Source: Gillisella vitis (GTDB lineage: Bacteria; Pseudomonadota; Alphaproteobacteria; Rhizobiales; Rhizobiaceae). From it: 64,000 bases of DNA. The notes below the pieces were generated by a model. That model searched no databases and was not told the DNA's origin. It was given only the letters and a program-made list of their open reading frames with translations. The position numbers were made by a program, and so were the translations under genes. Numbering within the stretch: the first letter of the stretch is position 1; every line of letters starts with the position of its first letter. The stretch is taken from contig NZ_JACHLU010000009.1 of assembly GCF_014204625.1 (NCBI RefSeq), positions 113,632 through 177,631 on the forward strand, written 5' to 3'. Shown here piece after piece: positions 1 through 7,395 of the stretch.

Positions 1-660
1 ACGTCCTGTCCACTCAAACGTAATATGCGCGCCCTGTCGTACATTCTGTATCACGGACGGGCGCAAAACCGCGATGCATTCCCCACCACTAAAGCGCACC
101 GATGGATAGAGGATGCCATTTCCACCACCGGCAAGAATGGACTTCGCAAGCGCCTGTCCGATGGGATACGCGACACGGGGGTCCGGCTGTAGGCACGGAT
201 GATCCGCAACGGTACGGACATCATGAAAAGAGCAGGAAAAGCCAGCAAGCAGCTGTCGATATTGACCGATGTCATAAAAACAACCGGCTTCCTCTAACGC
301 TCTCGTCCGGTGAAACAAAACCTCCGCCTGTGCGGTCTGGTTGGCATTGGGTCCAAAGGCGCAGTACCACGCCCCCCTATCCTCGTTATTGAACCGATTT
401 CCAGGAGGCCTTGCATGGCAGAATGCTGCATTGATCAGGGTGTAGCCATAGCCATAATGTTCATTCAACAATTCAGCCGGATCAACGCCCGCTGGAATAG
501 CAAACGAACTGGCTCTTGAAGATGTCATCCCTTCAAGAGCAGTGATAATATCAAGCTCCTCCCGATCATCAACAAGAGGCAATATTGCCGGCTCATTGAT
601 ATAGGCCGCAGGAATAAGCCGCACCGTGTCTGGATCTGAAAATGCACAAACCTCGATCAT
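1..660 (-). CDS. RES-domain toxin of a RES-Xre toxin-antitoxin pair (3' end outside window)
   Basis: The frame runs without a stop from the ATG at 660 to the window edge, giving about 220 residues. RES-domain features include RFN followed by RGAWYCAF near residues 88-100, an AEVLFH segment shortly after, and a C-terminal GILYPSVR...GGECIAVLRP block. RES toxins of this type (Res, MbcT) degrade cellular NAD+. The ATG overlaps the TGA of the upstream antitoxin as ATGA, which implies translational coupling. The stop codon lies left of position 1, so the C-terminus is not seen. Family assignment is by motif reading. Confidence 0.85.
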   Translation of the reverse strand, partial: MIEVCAFSDPDTVRLIPAAYINEPAILPLVDDREELDIITALEGMTSSRASSFAIPAGVDPAELLNEHYGYGYTLINAAFCHARPPGNRFNNEDRGAWYCAFGPNANQTAQAEVLFHRTRALEEAGCFYDIGQYRQLLAGFSCSFHDVRTVADHPCLQPDPRVAYPIGQALAKSILAGGGNGILYPSVRFSGGECIAVLRPSVIQNVRQGAHITFEWTGR

Positions 661-1064
661 AAACCGCCGCGCAAGCCGTCAATATATCTCCGGGTCGTGA
701 TCATTGCCGGTATGCCGCCTTCTGTCATGTAACGCACAGGCGCTTTGCCAGCAAAAATGCTGTTCTGGTTTTCGCTTTTAGGCCACCCATAGGTCAAAGG
801 TCCGTTAAAATAGAGCCTCAACCCTTTGAAGATGCCCACCAGCAGACTCGCCCGTGTTCGCTTGTCCTGATCAAGGTGCCCGCGAAAATCCCCTGCCTTC
901 ATGCGATTCCACGTGGCAATTGACACATCAAAAAGCTGGGCAGCTTCCTGATTGGTCAGTCCCCAGAGCTCAAAGGTTCTGGCAATCGCTTTCACAATAA
1001 CAGCATCTTCCTGCTTGCCGGAGCGAGCAGTTTCACCCTGTGCAATAGAAGCTGGGGCACGCAT
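657..1064 (-). CDS. Xre/MbcA/ParS-type antitoxin (DUF2384)
   Basis: This 135-residue protein has an N-terminal helix-turn-helix-like region around residues 30-55 (LTNQEAAQLFDVSIATWNRM) and a C-terminal DUF2384-like toxin-binding domain ending YMTEGG...RRYIDGLRGGL. In this family the antitoxin blocks the RES active site and represses its own operon. The ATG at 1064 is preceded by AGGAGGGA with about 6 nt spacing. It is first in a two-gene operon with the RES toxin, behind its own promoter and an inverted-repeat operator. It follows the last visible tail gene of the GTA-like cluster on the same strand. Confidence 0.85.
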   Translation of the reverse strand: MRAPASIAQGETARSGKQEDAVIVKAIARTFELWGLTNQEAAQLFDVSIATWNRMKAGDFRGHLDQDKRTRASLLVGIFKGLRLYFNGPLTYGWPKSENQNSIFAGKAPVRYMTEGGIPAMITTRRYIDGLRGGL

Positions 1065-1089
1065 GCGCCATCCCTCCTGATATTCATTT

Positions 1090-1126
1090 GTGTATCACAT
1101 GATACACGTTAGAAACATAAACTCAA
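1090..1126 (-). promoter_or_regulatory. Toxin-antitoxin promoter with overlapping operator
   Basis: On the minus strand TTGAGT (1126-1121), a 16-nt spacer and TATCAT (1104-1099) make a sigma70-like promoter. The inverted repeat GTGTATCA-CA-TGATACAC (1090-1107, perfect 8-bp arms) covers the -10 box. This is where an autorepressing Xre antitoxin would bind. The DNA pattern is seen; binding is inferred. Confidence 0.6.
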
Positions 1127-1164
1127 GAGATATGAGCCTTCCAGCTTCTGCGCCTTCATCCCCC

Positions 1165-2055
1165 CTATTCAAACAACACCGACCCATCATGCGTCACTTG
1201 CCCACCCACATAGGAATAGGCAAAATCTGTTCCCGGCATATGGGGAAAGCCGCGAAAATTGGTGGCGTTGGCGAAGGTGTCGCGGCAGGCGGCAAAGCTC
1301 TTGTCGCAGCCGATGGTCAGCGTCAGGGCATCGCCCGCTTTCAGCACCACCTCCAGCGGCAGCCACAGGGTTAGCACAGTGCCATCATCGCCTGCGCGGC
1401 TGGTTTCAATATCGGCGGCAAGCCCTGCCTCCGCGCCGCTGGCAACAGTGATTTTGCCGTAGCGAAAATGATCATCCGCATAAGTCTCGAGGCCCGAAAC
1501 GGTGATGCGGTCGCTGCCGTCCATGGTCACCACCGTGGCGTGGGCGGTGCGGCCCGAGGTGCTCATGTTGACACCGCAGCGGCGATCGCCCAACACAGCA
1601 TCACAGCGGCGGCCAAAGGTGCGGCCCTGCTCCTGAGACAGTTTGGCGGCAAAACTGCGCAGCTCGGCGGTAAACTGACCGCTCTGGCGCTTGACCTCGC
1701 CCATTTCCTGCACTTTCAACAGCAGGTACTGGCTGGGGTCTTGCCAGTTGACACGATAGACCTCGATACGCGCCCCATCATAGCGCCCGGCAATCAAATC
1801 GGCTTCGGTGATCACGTCAGAAGAAAACGCGCCCGCAACCTCCGATGATGGAGCCGCAAGCCCGGTTTCAGCCTCGGCGTCGCTGGCCGAAAAGCCGCTG
1901 GCGGCATGAAAGGTCGTGTCCAGCAGGTGCACATCCCGATCATGATCGGTAAAGCCAAACACCTGTCTGTCAGTCCGCGTCACCCGCCAGCAGGTGCACA
2001 GCGTGGTGGCGTCACCGGCCAGATGGCTGGCCAACGCGGCAGGAATCACTCTCAT
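1165..2055 (-). CDS. GTA-like tail protein, DUF2163 / phage BR0599 family (RcGTA gp13-like)
   Basis: This 296-residue protein has the length of the DUF2163 (TIGR02218) tail-tip proteins of gene transfer agents. Visible family features are the N-terminal FGFTDHDRDV segment, a CDAVLGDRRCGV cysteine block mid-protein, and a C-terminal GCDKSF..C...F.N..NFRGFPHMPG signature. It is the last structural gene seen before the toxin-antitoxin pair. Its ATG overlaps the TGA of the DUF2460 gene. RcGTA would continue with an NlpC/P60 peptidase and the host-specificity protein, and neither is in the window. Confidence 0.85.
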   Translation of the reverse strand: MRVIPAALASHLAGDATTLCTCWRVTRTDRQVFGFTDHDRDVHLLDTTFHAASGFSASDAEAETGLAAPSSEVAGAFSSDVITEADLIAGRYDGARIEVYRVNWQDPSQYLLLKVQEMGEVKRQSGQFTAELRSFAAKLSQEQGRTFGRRCDAVLGDRRCGVNMSTSGRTAHATVVTMDGSDRITVSGLETYADDHFRYGKITVASGAEAGLAADIETSRAGDDGTVLTLWLPLEVVLKAGDALTLTIGCDKSFAACRDTFANATNFRGFPHMPGTDFAYSYVGGQVTHDGSVLFE

Positions 2056-2693
2056 GGCAAAATCTCCAACAGCGGAATCGAGGGAATGCGCCCGGCATTG
2101 AACGCTTCGAGATTGATCTCAATCCGATCCGTGTCAAAACGCACCGGCACGTCAAATTCAAAGCCTGCGCGGATCACGGAACCCAAGACAGGAATATAGT
2201 CCTTATTAAAGGTCACAACGCCGGTACTGTCATCACAGCGAAAGGCAGAGCTTGCCAGCGCCACACCATCGACCGACAGTTTGACGCTCTCAGCCACCGG
2301 CTTGGCAATGGTGCGGCTCCAGCTTCCCTGCGCATCGCCATAGGCTTTGATCAGTTGAAAGCTGGCGGTGACGCCATCGCCAATGCCAATGCCCTGATCC
2401 AGCGCGGTGATGGCCCTTCCCGGTCCACTGGAGGTAAAATCCAGCGGATCCCGAAAGCGAAAACCGCTCAATTGGCCACCACGTGCTTCGAAAAACTCCA
2501 GCACGGCATAGAGATCCATCAGCGATTTGATGCCGGAGCCAGCATCATAAGAGCGCCGCGAATGGGCCCAGCGCTGGTTGCGGGCCTCACGCCCGTTGGA
2601 CAGATTGACAATATCGGTGCGCCGCACCGGCCCGCCGCTGGTGGACAGCGACACGCGCAGCGGAAAGCGCACCTCGTGAAAAGCGGCGGTCAT
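2052..2693 (-). CDS. GTA-like distal tail protein, DUF2460 (RcGTA gp12-like)
   Basis: This 213-residue protein has the hallmarks of TIGR02217/DUF2460: an N-terminal FHEVRFPLRVS segment, NLSNGREARNQRWAHSRRSYDAG around residues 30-50, and FFEARGGQLSGFRFRDPLDF around residues 68-87. Members form the distal tail ring of siphovirus-like GTA particles. It sits between the tape-measure gene, 9 nt upstream, and the DUF2163 gene, which it overlaps by 4 nt. The order matches RcGTA. Confidence 0.87.
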   Translation of the reverse strand: MTAAFHEVRFPLRVSLSTSGGPVRRTDIVNLSNGREARNQRWAHSRRSYDAGSGIKSLMDLYAVLEFFEARGGQLSGFRFRDPLDFTSSGPGRAITALDQGIGIGDGVTASFQLIKAYGDAQGSWSRTIAKPVAESVKLSVDGVALASSAFRCDDSTGVVTFNKDYIPVLGSVIRAGFEFDVPVRFDTDRIEINLEAFNAGRIPSIPLLEILP

Positions 2694-2702
2694 GTCATCT
2701 CC

Positions 2703-3296
2703 TTACAGGTTGCGTTGCCCGCGCTTGACGGTGCGGGCCAGCATGGCCGAAATCTGCCCCTGGCTTTTGGTGAAACTGGCGGCATCCTGCGCCGTGACAT
2801 TGAAATTCACCTGCGTCGCCCCGCCGCCTTGCGTCGCCACCCCCAGCGAGCCATCGGAGCCGCGTTTCAGCGGCAAAATCGCCTCGCTGCCCGCCTCGCC
2901 CATCAGCCCGGTATTGCCACCATCCATGCCGAAATAGGTGGGGCTGGACACAACCCCGCCATTGGCAAAGGGCGTGATAGACCCCGGCACGCCCCCCTTC
3001 TCGAAGGCAAACAGCGAACTGATGCCCGATGACAGGCTGGAGGTGGCGCTGGAGGCCAGCGACGACAGCGCCGTTTGCAACGGCTGCAAGCCGGAGGAGA
3101 GCGAAATATTGGACAATTGCGTGCCCAGCGATTTCAGCGTGCTTTCCAGATCGCCGCCACCAACAGTTGCGCTTTTCAAAGCGCTGGTCAGGGCCGAGCC
3201 AAAGCTTTTGGAGCGGGTTTCCAGATCATCCAGCACCCTGGTGGCGCTGGAGGCATCCAGATTGACAGACATGGAGAGGCTTTCATCATCAGCCAT
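2703..3296 (-). CDS. GTA-like short tail tape-measure protein (RcGTA gp11-like)
   Basis: This 197-residue protein is rich in Ser, Ala and Leu. It has an N-terminal helical region, a hydrophobic central stretch (residues about 70-105) and a glycine-rich C-terminal part with FEKGGVPG..FANGGVV and LMGEAGSEAILPL, the usual ending of lambda-type tape-measure proteins. It is very short for a tape measure but close to the length known for GTA gp11, which fits the short tails of these particles. Its ATG lies inside the end of the preceding TIGR02216 gene. Confidence 0.8.
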   Translation of the reverse strand: MADDESLSMSVNLDASSATRVLDDLETRSKSFGSALTSALKSATVGGGDLESTLKSLGTQLSNISLSSGLQPLQTALSSLASSATSSLSSGISSLFAFEKGGVPGSITPFANGGVVSSPTYFGMDGGNTGLMGEAGSEAILPLKRGSDGSLGVATQGGGATQVNFNVTAQDAASFTKSQGQISAMLARTVKRGQRNL

Positions 3297-3528
3297 AGGC
3301 TTCCTCTTTCTGATCAGGGTAAAGCGCCATCAAGGCGTCCAGATCATCGCGGCCAAGACCTGCGGGAGCCGGTTTGAAAGCCCCGCTCATGGCGGCAAAT
3401 TCGCGTGGGGTCAGAGCCCAGAACAGTTTGGGGTCCAGCCGCAGCAGGCACAGGCCCACATGCATCACCGTCTCCCAGGGAAAGGGAGACGGCTCCGGCA
3501 GGCGGGTTTTGCCTGCTACGGCTCTCAA
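3289..3528 (-). CDS. GTA-associated small protein, TIGR02216 family
   Basis: This protein of about 79 residues has the family core PFPWETVMHVGLCLLRLDP, then FWALTPREF and a final LDALMALYPD. I chose the TTG at 3528 because it overlaps the TGA of gp10 as TTGA and keeps the conserved PFPW segment. The ATG at 3465 would remove that segment. In RcGTA-like clusters this gene sits between gp10 and the tape measure, as here, and may be a tail-assembly chaperone-like factor. That role is inferred from position only. Confidence 0.7.
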   Translation of the reverse strand: MRAVAGKTRLPEPSPFPWETVMHVGLCLLRLDPKLFWALTPREFAAMSGAFKPAPAGLGRDDLDALMALYPDQKEEAYG

Positions 3529-3899
3529 GGGTTTTCGGGGGCCGCCTCCTGCGCCCCGCCAAAGGTCACCAACAGCAGGGCGCGGACAATCTCCACGCAG
3601 GCCGCAAGCCCGCCTTCCACGCACATATCGGCCACATCCTCATCGGTGCAGCAATTGCCGCCGCCACGCAGGCCCGCCGCCAGAATGCGGATCAGATCCC
3701 GACTGCCCAGCCTGCCATGGGAAAAGCGGCTGGCCAGATCGGCCAGACTATCGGCGGCAAAGGCCGTTTCCAGCTCCGTCAAAGCCCCAAGCGTGAGGCA
3801 TAAAATCCGCCGCTCGCCATCAATCACCGCCTCGACTTCGCCCCGGCGGCGATTGGCGCGTACCCCGGTTATCGGTCGTGTTGTCATGTCACTTTTCAT
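3525..3899 (-). CDS. GTA family protein gp10-like (DUF3356)
   Basis: This 124-residue protein has the family pattern RANRRRGEVEAVIDGERR, LTLGALTELE and an SRDLIRILAAGLRGGG segment. Homologues are found immediately after the major tail protein in RcGTA-type clusters and resemble tail assembly chaperones. The ATG at 3899 overlaps the stop of the major tail gene, and the stop overlaps the TTG start of the next gene. The coupled arrangement suggests one polycistronic transcript. Two adjacent cysteines near residue 84 have no assigned role. Confidence 0.82.
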   Translation of the reverse strand: MKSDMTTRPITGVRANRRRGEVEAVIDGERRILCLTLGALTELETAFAADSLADLASRFSHGRLGSRDLIRILAAGLRGGGNCCTDEDVADMCVEGGLAACVEIVRALLLVTFGGAQEAAPENP

Positions 3900-4306
3900 G
3901 CCACGACCTCAAATGCGATTTCGCCAGCCGATTCCAAAGCAATGTCGAATTTCAATTCGCCATCATGCTCGCCGGAATAATCCAGTGCGGTCACCTGAAA
4001 CAGGCCGGACACCGTGCCAAACCCCGGAATGACCACCTGCCAGCTCAAAATCGAGCCCGCAAAAAACGCCGCCCGAACCAGCTCATCCGAAGCCTGATCC
4101 TTGAACAGGCCCGCTCCCGATAAAGACGCCCGCTTGGCCCCTGCCCCGGCCAGCAGCTCGCGCCAGCGCCCGGCGCTCTCCGCGTCGGTCACATCCACAG
4201 TCTCGGTGTTGAAGGCCAGCTTGCGTGAGCGCAAACCTGCCACGGTTACATAATCACTGCCGCTTGCAATTTTCAGCAGCAGATCCTTACCCCTTTGGGC
4301 CACCAT
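3896..4306 (-). CDS. Major tail protein, TP901-1 family (RcGTA gp9-like)
   Basis: This 136-residue protein fits the TIGR02126 phage major tail protein. It opens MVAQRGKDLLLKI, then has FNTETVDVTDAESAGRWREL, GAGLFKDQASDELV and a closing FDIALESAGEIAF. These proteins polymerise into the tail tube. It begins the distal part of the tail operon. A 2.2-kb stretch of repeats and two non-GTA genes separates it from the DUF3168 gene that would normally precede it directly. Confidence 0.87.
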   Translation of the reverse strand: MVAQRGKDLLLKIASGSDYVTVAGLRSRKLAFNTETVDVTDAESAGRWRELLAGAGAKRASLSGAGLFKDQASDELVRAAFFAGSILSWQVVIPGFGTVSGLFQVTALDYSGEHDGELKFDIALESAGEIAFEVVA

Positions 4307-4745
4307 AATGATGCTCCTTTATATGGATTGTTTTTGAAAAAATGCCGATCTGGCAAAGGCAGGATAAGCCATGGGCACGCCTCTCCAACGGTAAGCGTCG
4401 AACGACGAAGACACCGCACAGGTAAGCGGTGCGCTTGAAACAGAAATCCTGATACAGGTGAGTGAAATTTAGAGCATTGGACCGAAAAGTGGCCCCGGTT
4501 TTCGGAAAAATCCGATGCGAAAACAAAATCCTACAGCATGTCGCGTTTTATTGTCCTCAATAAAACGACAACGTCCATGCGAAAAAGAAAGAGCTAAAGC
4601 CTGTCGCAGTGAGTCCTATTCACTGCGACAGGCTTTAGAGTATCCGTGACACCATCATTGAGGCGACATGACTGCGTTCACGAATGCATTTGGCAATGCA
4701 AATTCGCCATACACTTTTGCACGAAATACTCGGGATCAGCTCTTT
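4307..4745. repeat. Intergenic repeat block inside the GTA-like cluster (families D and A)
   Basis: No gene is seen in this 440-nt spacer. Positions 4474-4518 are a palindrome of the GCATYGGACCGAAAAGTGG type (family D). Positions 4532-4637 are a TA-bounded ~106-bp element (family A) with ends TACAGCATGTCGCG and GCGACAGGCTTTA, containing two hairpins: one around the TTTTATTGTCCTCAATAAAA core, and the 20-bp-arm AAAGCCTGTCGCAGTG hairpin. They separate gp9 from the ferredoxin module. Confidence 0.75.
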
Positions 4746-4913
4746 TTAACAGGCTGCTGAAAAAGTCAGGTGGAGCTGAAAATGAGAATGTTTTGGGGAG
4801 AAAAAGTGCCAAGAAACGTGGCACATACCTCATATGTAACGCTTTTTTGGCGCTTTTCGATCACCGAAACAGACCATTTCCAGCCCGCCTCGAGTTTTTC
4901 AGCAGCCTGTTAA
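4746..4913. mobile_element. 168-bp palindromic MITE-like element, family B copy 1
   Basis: The element starts TTAACAGGCTGCTGAAAAA and ends with the inverted version, TTTTTCAGCAGCCTGTTAA. Copies occur at 11841-12008 (opposite orientation) and 62628-62794. It has no coding capacity of its own. The right 53 nt of this copy form the 3' end of the neighbouring membrane-protein gene, including its stop codon. The TIR resembles ends seen in several IS families, but no cognate transposase is visible. Confidence 0.75.
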
Positions 4914-5322
4914 AGCACAGATGAAAGGCTATCGTCATCAACCTGCGGACAAGAGTCAGTGCGTAGGCGATAGCGACAAGGATGGGCGCGATCACCACGC
5001 CGGTAAACGGGGCAAGATTGCGGCCCGCATCAAGAACCCAGTGGGTCATGAAAAAACCCTGCTCAGGCGTGGATTCCGCATGACTGAAAATATCGTCCCC
5101 GTTCAGGTCAAATGTGGTGATACGCCAATCGAGATAGGCATTTACGCCCGCAGCACAACCGACAATGATGAGATAGACCAGAAGCAGGTTGAGGATGACC
5201 TTCACCCTGCCGGAAACAGGCTGAGGACGATGATCAAGCATCCAGTAAAGCAGAAATGACAGTCCAATCGCGCTGAAACGGCACATCAACGTGGCATTGG
5301 AAATCAGCGCCTGCTCAATCAT
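4861..5322 (-). CDS. Small membrane protein with EF-hand-like loop, unknown function
   Basis: The product has 153 residues. Hydrophobic segments lie around residues 14-30, 41-60 and 106-126. Between the second and third is DLNGDDIFSHAE (residues 72-83), which matches the 12-residue EF-hand calcium loop at positions 1, 3, 5, 9 and 12. A paralogue at 14751-15143 shares the MIE start, the membrane layout and the loop. The ATG follows the ferredoxin stop after 3 nt, so the two are probably co-transcribed. The last ~17 residues are encoded by the family B MITE, so the native C-terminus has been replaced or extended. Confidence 0.65.
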   Translation of the reverse strand: MIEQALISNATLMCRFSAIGLSFLLYWMLDHRPQPVSGRVKVILNLLLVYLIIVGCAAGVNAYLDWRITTFDLNGDDIFSHAESTPEQGFFMTHWVLDAGRNLAPFTGVVIAPILVAIAYALTLVRRLMTIAFHLCFNRLLKNSRRAGNGLFR

Positions 5323-5325
5323 TCA

Positions 5326-6051
5326 TCAAGATCCGGGTTGCGGGTAGGTCTCATTAAAACTATAAGGAACATAATTATAGGGCGTTCCACCAGGAATTTC
5401 AACCATATAGTTATACTTTTCGCCAGTGCTGAGCGGGTCACGGAAGCCATCCGGAGAGACCACGCCATTGTTGACCTGCACGAAACCAGTGAAGGTCGTG
5501 GTGCAGTAGCCGCCGCTACATACGGTGTCATAAACAACGGTAGTGCGGCCTGCGTGATAGATCTCTTCAGTCAGATCGACCGAAAAGTTACCACTCAAAT
5601 CCGTCACGCCAGCCCGAAGACGCTCAACCGCCAATGCAATCCGTTCGGAGTTCCGCAACATGAACTTAGTTTCCGGCCCAAGAGCTCGATCCTCACCGTT
5701 ACCGAAGAAGTAATACCAGATCGCAGCGATGGTGCTATCGACCTCCGGATCTGGCCGATTCATTGTGATTAGTTCCTTGGTTCCTTCGGAAGCGATTGTA
5801 AGATTCACATCCGATTGAGCGTAGGCCACACATGGAAGACACAACCCCTGACTGATCTGTGCAGGCGTGAGATAGCTCTGGTCTGACTGGTCGACAGTTC
5901 CTGAATTGATCACACAAAGACATGCCGAACATGAGCCGACGCGGCAGGAATACGGAATTTGGATACGTTCATCTTCGATGGCATCCATGATGTATTGATC
6001 TTCCTTGCACCGCACTGTGCGGTCTTTCAGCGTAATGTTGTAAACAGCCAT
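5326..6051 (-). CDS. Plant-type [2Fe-2S] ferredoxin with ~140-residue C-terminal extension
   Basis: I chose the ATG at 6051 because AAGGAGA lies 6 nt upstream, giving 241 residues. Residues 1-95 form a plant-type ferredoxin domain with the exact ligand spacing C36-x4-C41-x2-C44-x29-C74. Residues 100-241 are of unknown type, include a CSGGYC pair and end in an aromatic and proline-rich tail. No reductase or oxygenase partner is adjacent. The next gene is the EF-hand-like membrane protein. The pair interrupts the tail genes of the GTA-like cluster. An electron-transfer role follows from the domain; the physiological partner is unknown. Confidence 0.75.
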   Translation of the reverse strand: MAVYNITLKDRTVRCKEDQYIMDAIEDERIQIPYSCRVGSCSACLCVINSGTVDQSDQSYLTPAQISQGLCLPCVAYAQSDVNLTIASEGTKELITMNRPDPEVDSTIAAIWYYFFGNGEDRALGPETKFMLRNSERIALAVERLRAGVTDLSGNFSVDLTEEIYHAGRTTVVYDTVCSGGYCTTTFTGFVQVNNGVVSPDGFRDPLSTGEKYNYMVEIPGGTPYNYVPYSFNETYPQPGS

Positions 6052-6528
6052 GTAATCTCCTTTTGGCTTATGAACATTGAATTTTGTAGACGACTGCAAC
6101 TCTCGTGACGACGGCCCTGTAATTTCTCTCTGCTCATCCATATCGGGCAACGTCTCTACGGAGCGACCTGCGTTTGGAGTAGTAACAATGGATTAAGTGC
6201 CATACGCCACAAGACAATCCAAAACACGCATTACGCTCCCCCAAAAAGACATGCGAAAACAGAAGCCTATGTCTCATCGCGTGGGTCCAAAATCATTCGA
6301 CATGCCGACTGCATAATTCCTTAAATCGGAATCGATTTAAGGAGAAAATTATGCAGCGTGTTGCCATGAAGGCTTGTTTTGCCCTCGCATCCGGAAATGA
6401 TTGTGGCTTGGCTTTTCAATGGACGGGGCAACGCTGCTAATTAGTTTCGGCGGATACCGGACCCTCTCTTGATTTCCACAGATTGATCTTGCGAATTTCA
6501 CCACCAGTTTGGCTGTTGAGACTTTTCA
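6052..6528. other. Non-coding spacer upstream of the ferredoxin
   Basis: This 477-nt stretch has no convincing gene. It contains a 44-bp palindrome (6311-6354, family G: GCATAATTCCTTAAATCGG and its inverted partner ending AATTATGC). The part next to 6051 holds the AAGGAGA ribosome-binding site of the ferredoxin. I see no strong promoter. Confidence 0.6.
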
Positions 6529-6927
6529 TCACCCCACAACCGCCCGAAACTGTACCTCCGCCACATACAGCCCCGTCTTTGCCTCGCGGCGGCTGACGGT
6601 TTTGGTGTGGATGATAGAAACAAGCGTAGCGTGGGTGAGCGGCAAAGCGGCATCATGCAACAGATCCCGCAGCAGATCGGCCAAAGTCTCGGCCTCGCGG
6701 CGGCTGGTGGAGGACCATGCTTGCAGCGTGAGATAGCATTCCAGCAGACGGTCACCATCGCTGGACAGATCATTGCTCTCCACCTCGCCCACCATCAGAT
6801 AGGGCTGGGAGGAGCGCAGCAGGCGGCGGTCCTTGATGCCGTCAGGCCCCACCATGCGCAGCAGGGTGTTGTTGCCCAAAAGCGTGCTGGTGATGCTCGT
6901 CAACAGCTCATTCACCGGGCTGATCAT
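6529..6927 (-). CDS. GTA-like tail completion protein, DUF3168 (RcGTA gp8-like)
   Basis: From the ATG at 6927 the product has 132 residues and begins MISPVNELLTSITSTL. DUF3168 features include QPYLMVGEVESND, a charged REAETLADLLRDLLHD helix and a terminal VAEVQFRAVVG strand. In GTA and siphovirus-like clusters this protein completes the head-tail interface or terminates the tail. The start overlaps the end of the 49-residue gene upstream. A longer reading to 6960 would lie wholly inside that small gene, so the shorter start is preferred. Confidence 0.82.
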   Translation of the reverse strand: MISPVNELLTSITSTLLGNNTLLRMVGPDGIKDRRLLRSSQPYLMVGEVESNDLSSDGDRLLECYLTLQAWSSTSRREAETLADLLRDLLHDAALPLTHATLVSIIHTKTVSRREAKTGLYVAEVQFRAVVG

Positions 6928-7057
6928 TGTCGCGCTCCTCGCTCTGTTTTTGGCGCTCACTCAAACGTTTTGCGGCTGCACGCCTGGCCGCATCCTCAGC
7001 CATGCGCCGCAAAGCGGCAGCCAGATCGGAGCCGGTGAGGGAAAAGCTCATGCTCAT
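6908..7057 (-). CDS. 49-residue protein between head-tail adaptor and DUF3168 genes
   Basis: The frame starts with ATG at 7057, which overlaps the TGA of the adaptor gene as ATGA, and ends 20 nt inside the DUF3168 gene. The product begins MSMSFSLTGSDLAAALRRM and is strongly helical and charged (many Ala, Arg, Glu and Gln), with no membrane segment. The coupled start and tight packing argue that it is translated. I do not recognise a family. Position suggests a small assembly or scaffolding factor. Confidence 0.6.
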   Translation of the reverse strand: MSMSFSLTGSDLAAALRRMAEDAARRAAAKRLSERQKQSEERDNDQPGE

Positions 7058-7395
7058 GCCAGCTCCTCCGCACAGTCCAGCACCAGAAAACGCTGGCTCT
7101 CATCCGGGTCTCGCCATGCGCGGATGGTGAAAATGCGCGAACCTTTCGCAAGCCGCCATCCCCGCGCCAGATCAACCCGGTGGCGAAGGGTGATGGCATG
7201 GGTGACAGTGGCAATTTCCGCCTCGCCCTGCTCCTCGCGGCTCACGGATTGCGGCTCAACCTGCGCCCAGAGAGTGGCCACATCCTGCCAGTTGCGTGCA
7301 ACACCGCCCTGACCGTCAAACGTATCCATCGGCTGTTGCAGGGTCAGCCGTGCGCACATTTTGCCCGGATCGGGCATGGTGAAAGCGGCCATCAC
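7054..7395 (-). CDS. Head-tail adaptor protein (RcGTA gp7-like)
   Basis: This 113-residue protein is of the phage head-tail joining type. It begins with a MPDPGKMCARLTLQQP strand region, followed by GVARNWQDVATLWAQVEP and a conserved THAITLRHRVDLARGWRL segment. A closing RIFTIRAWRDPDE...LVLDCAEELA region is typical of SPP1 gp16-like stoppers. The start overlaps the connector stop and the stop overlaps the small downstream gene, so translation of this block looks coupled. Confidence 0.83.
   Translation of the reverse strand: MMAAFTMPDPGKMCARLTLQQPMDTFDGQGGVARNWQDVATLWAQVEPQSVSREEQGEAEIATVTHAITLRHRVDLARGWRLAKGSRIFTIRAWRDPDESQRFLVLDCAEELA

Noticed and set aside
2938..4032. 364-residue open frame on the plus strand
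   Set aside because: It is antisense to four overlapping GTA-like genes and has no recognisable domain.
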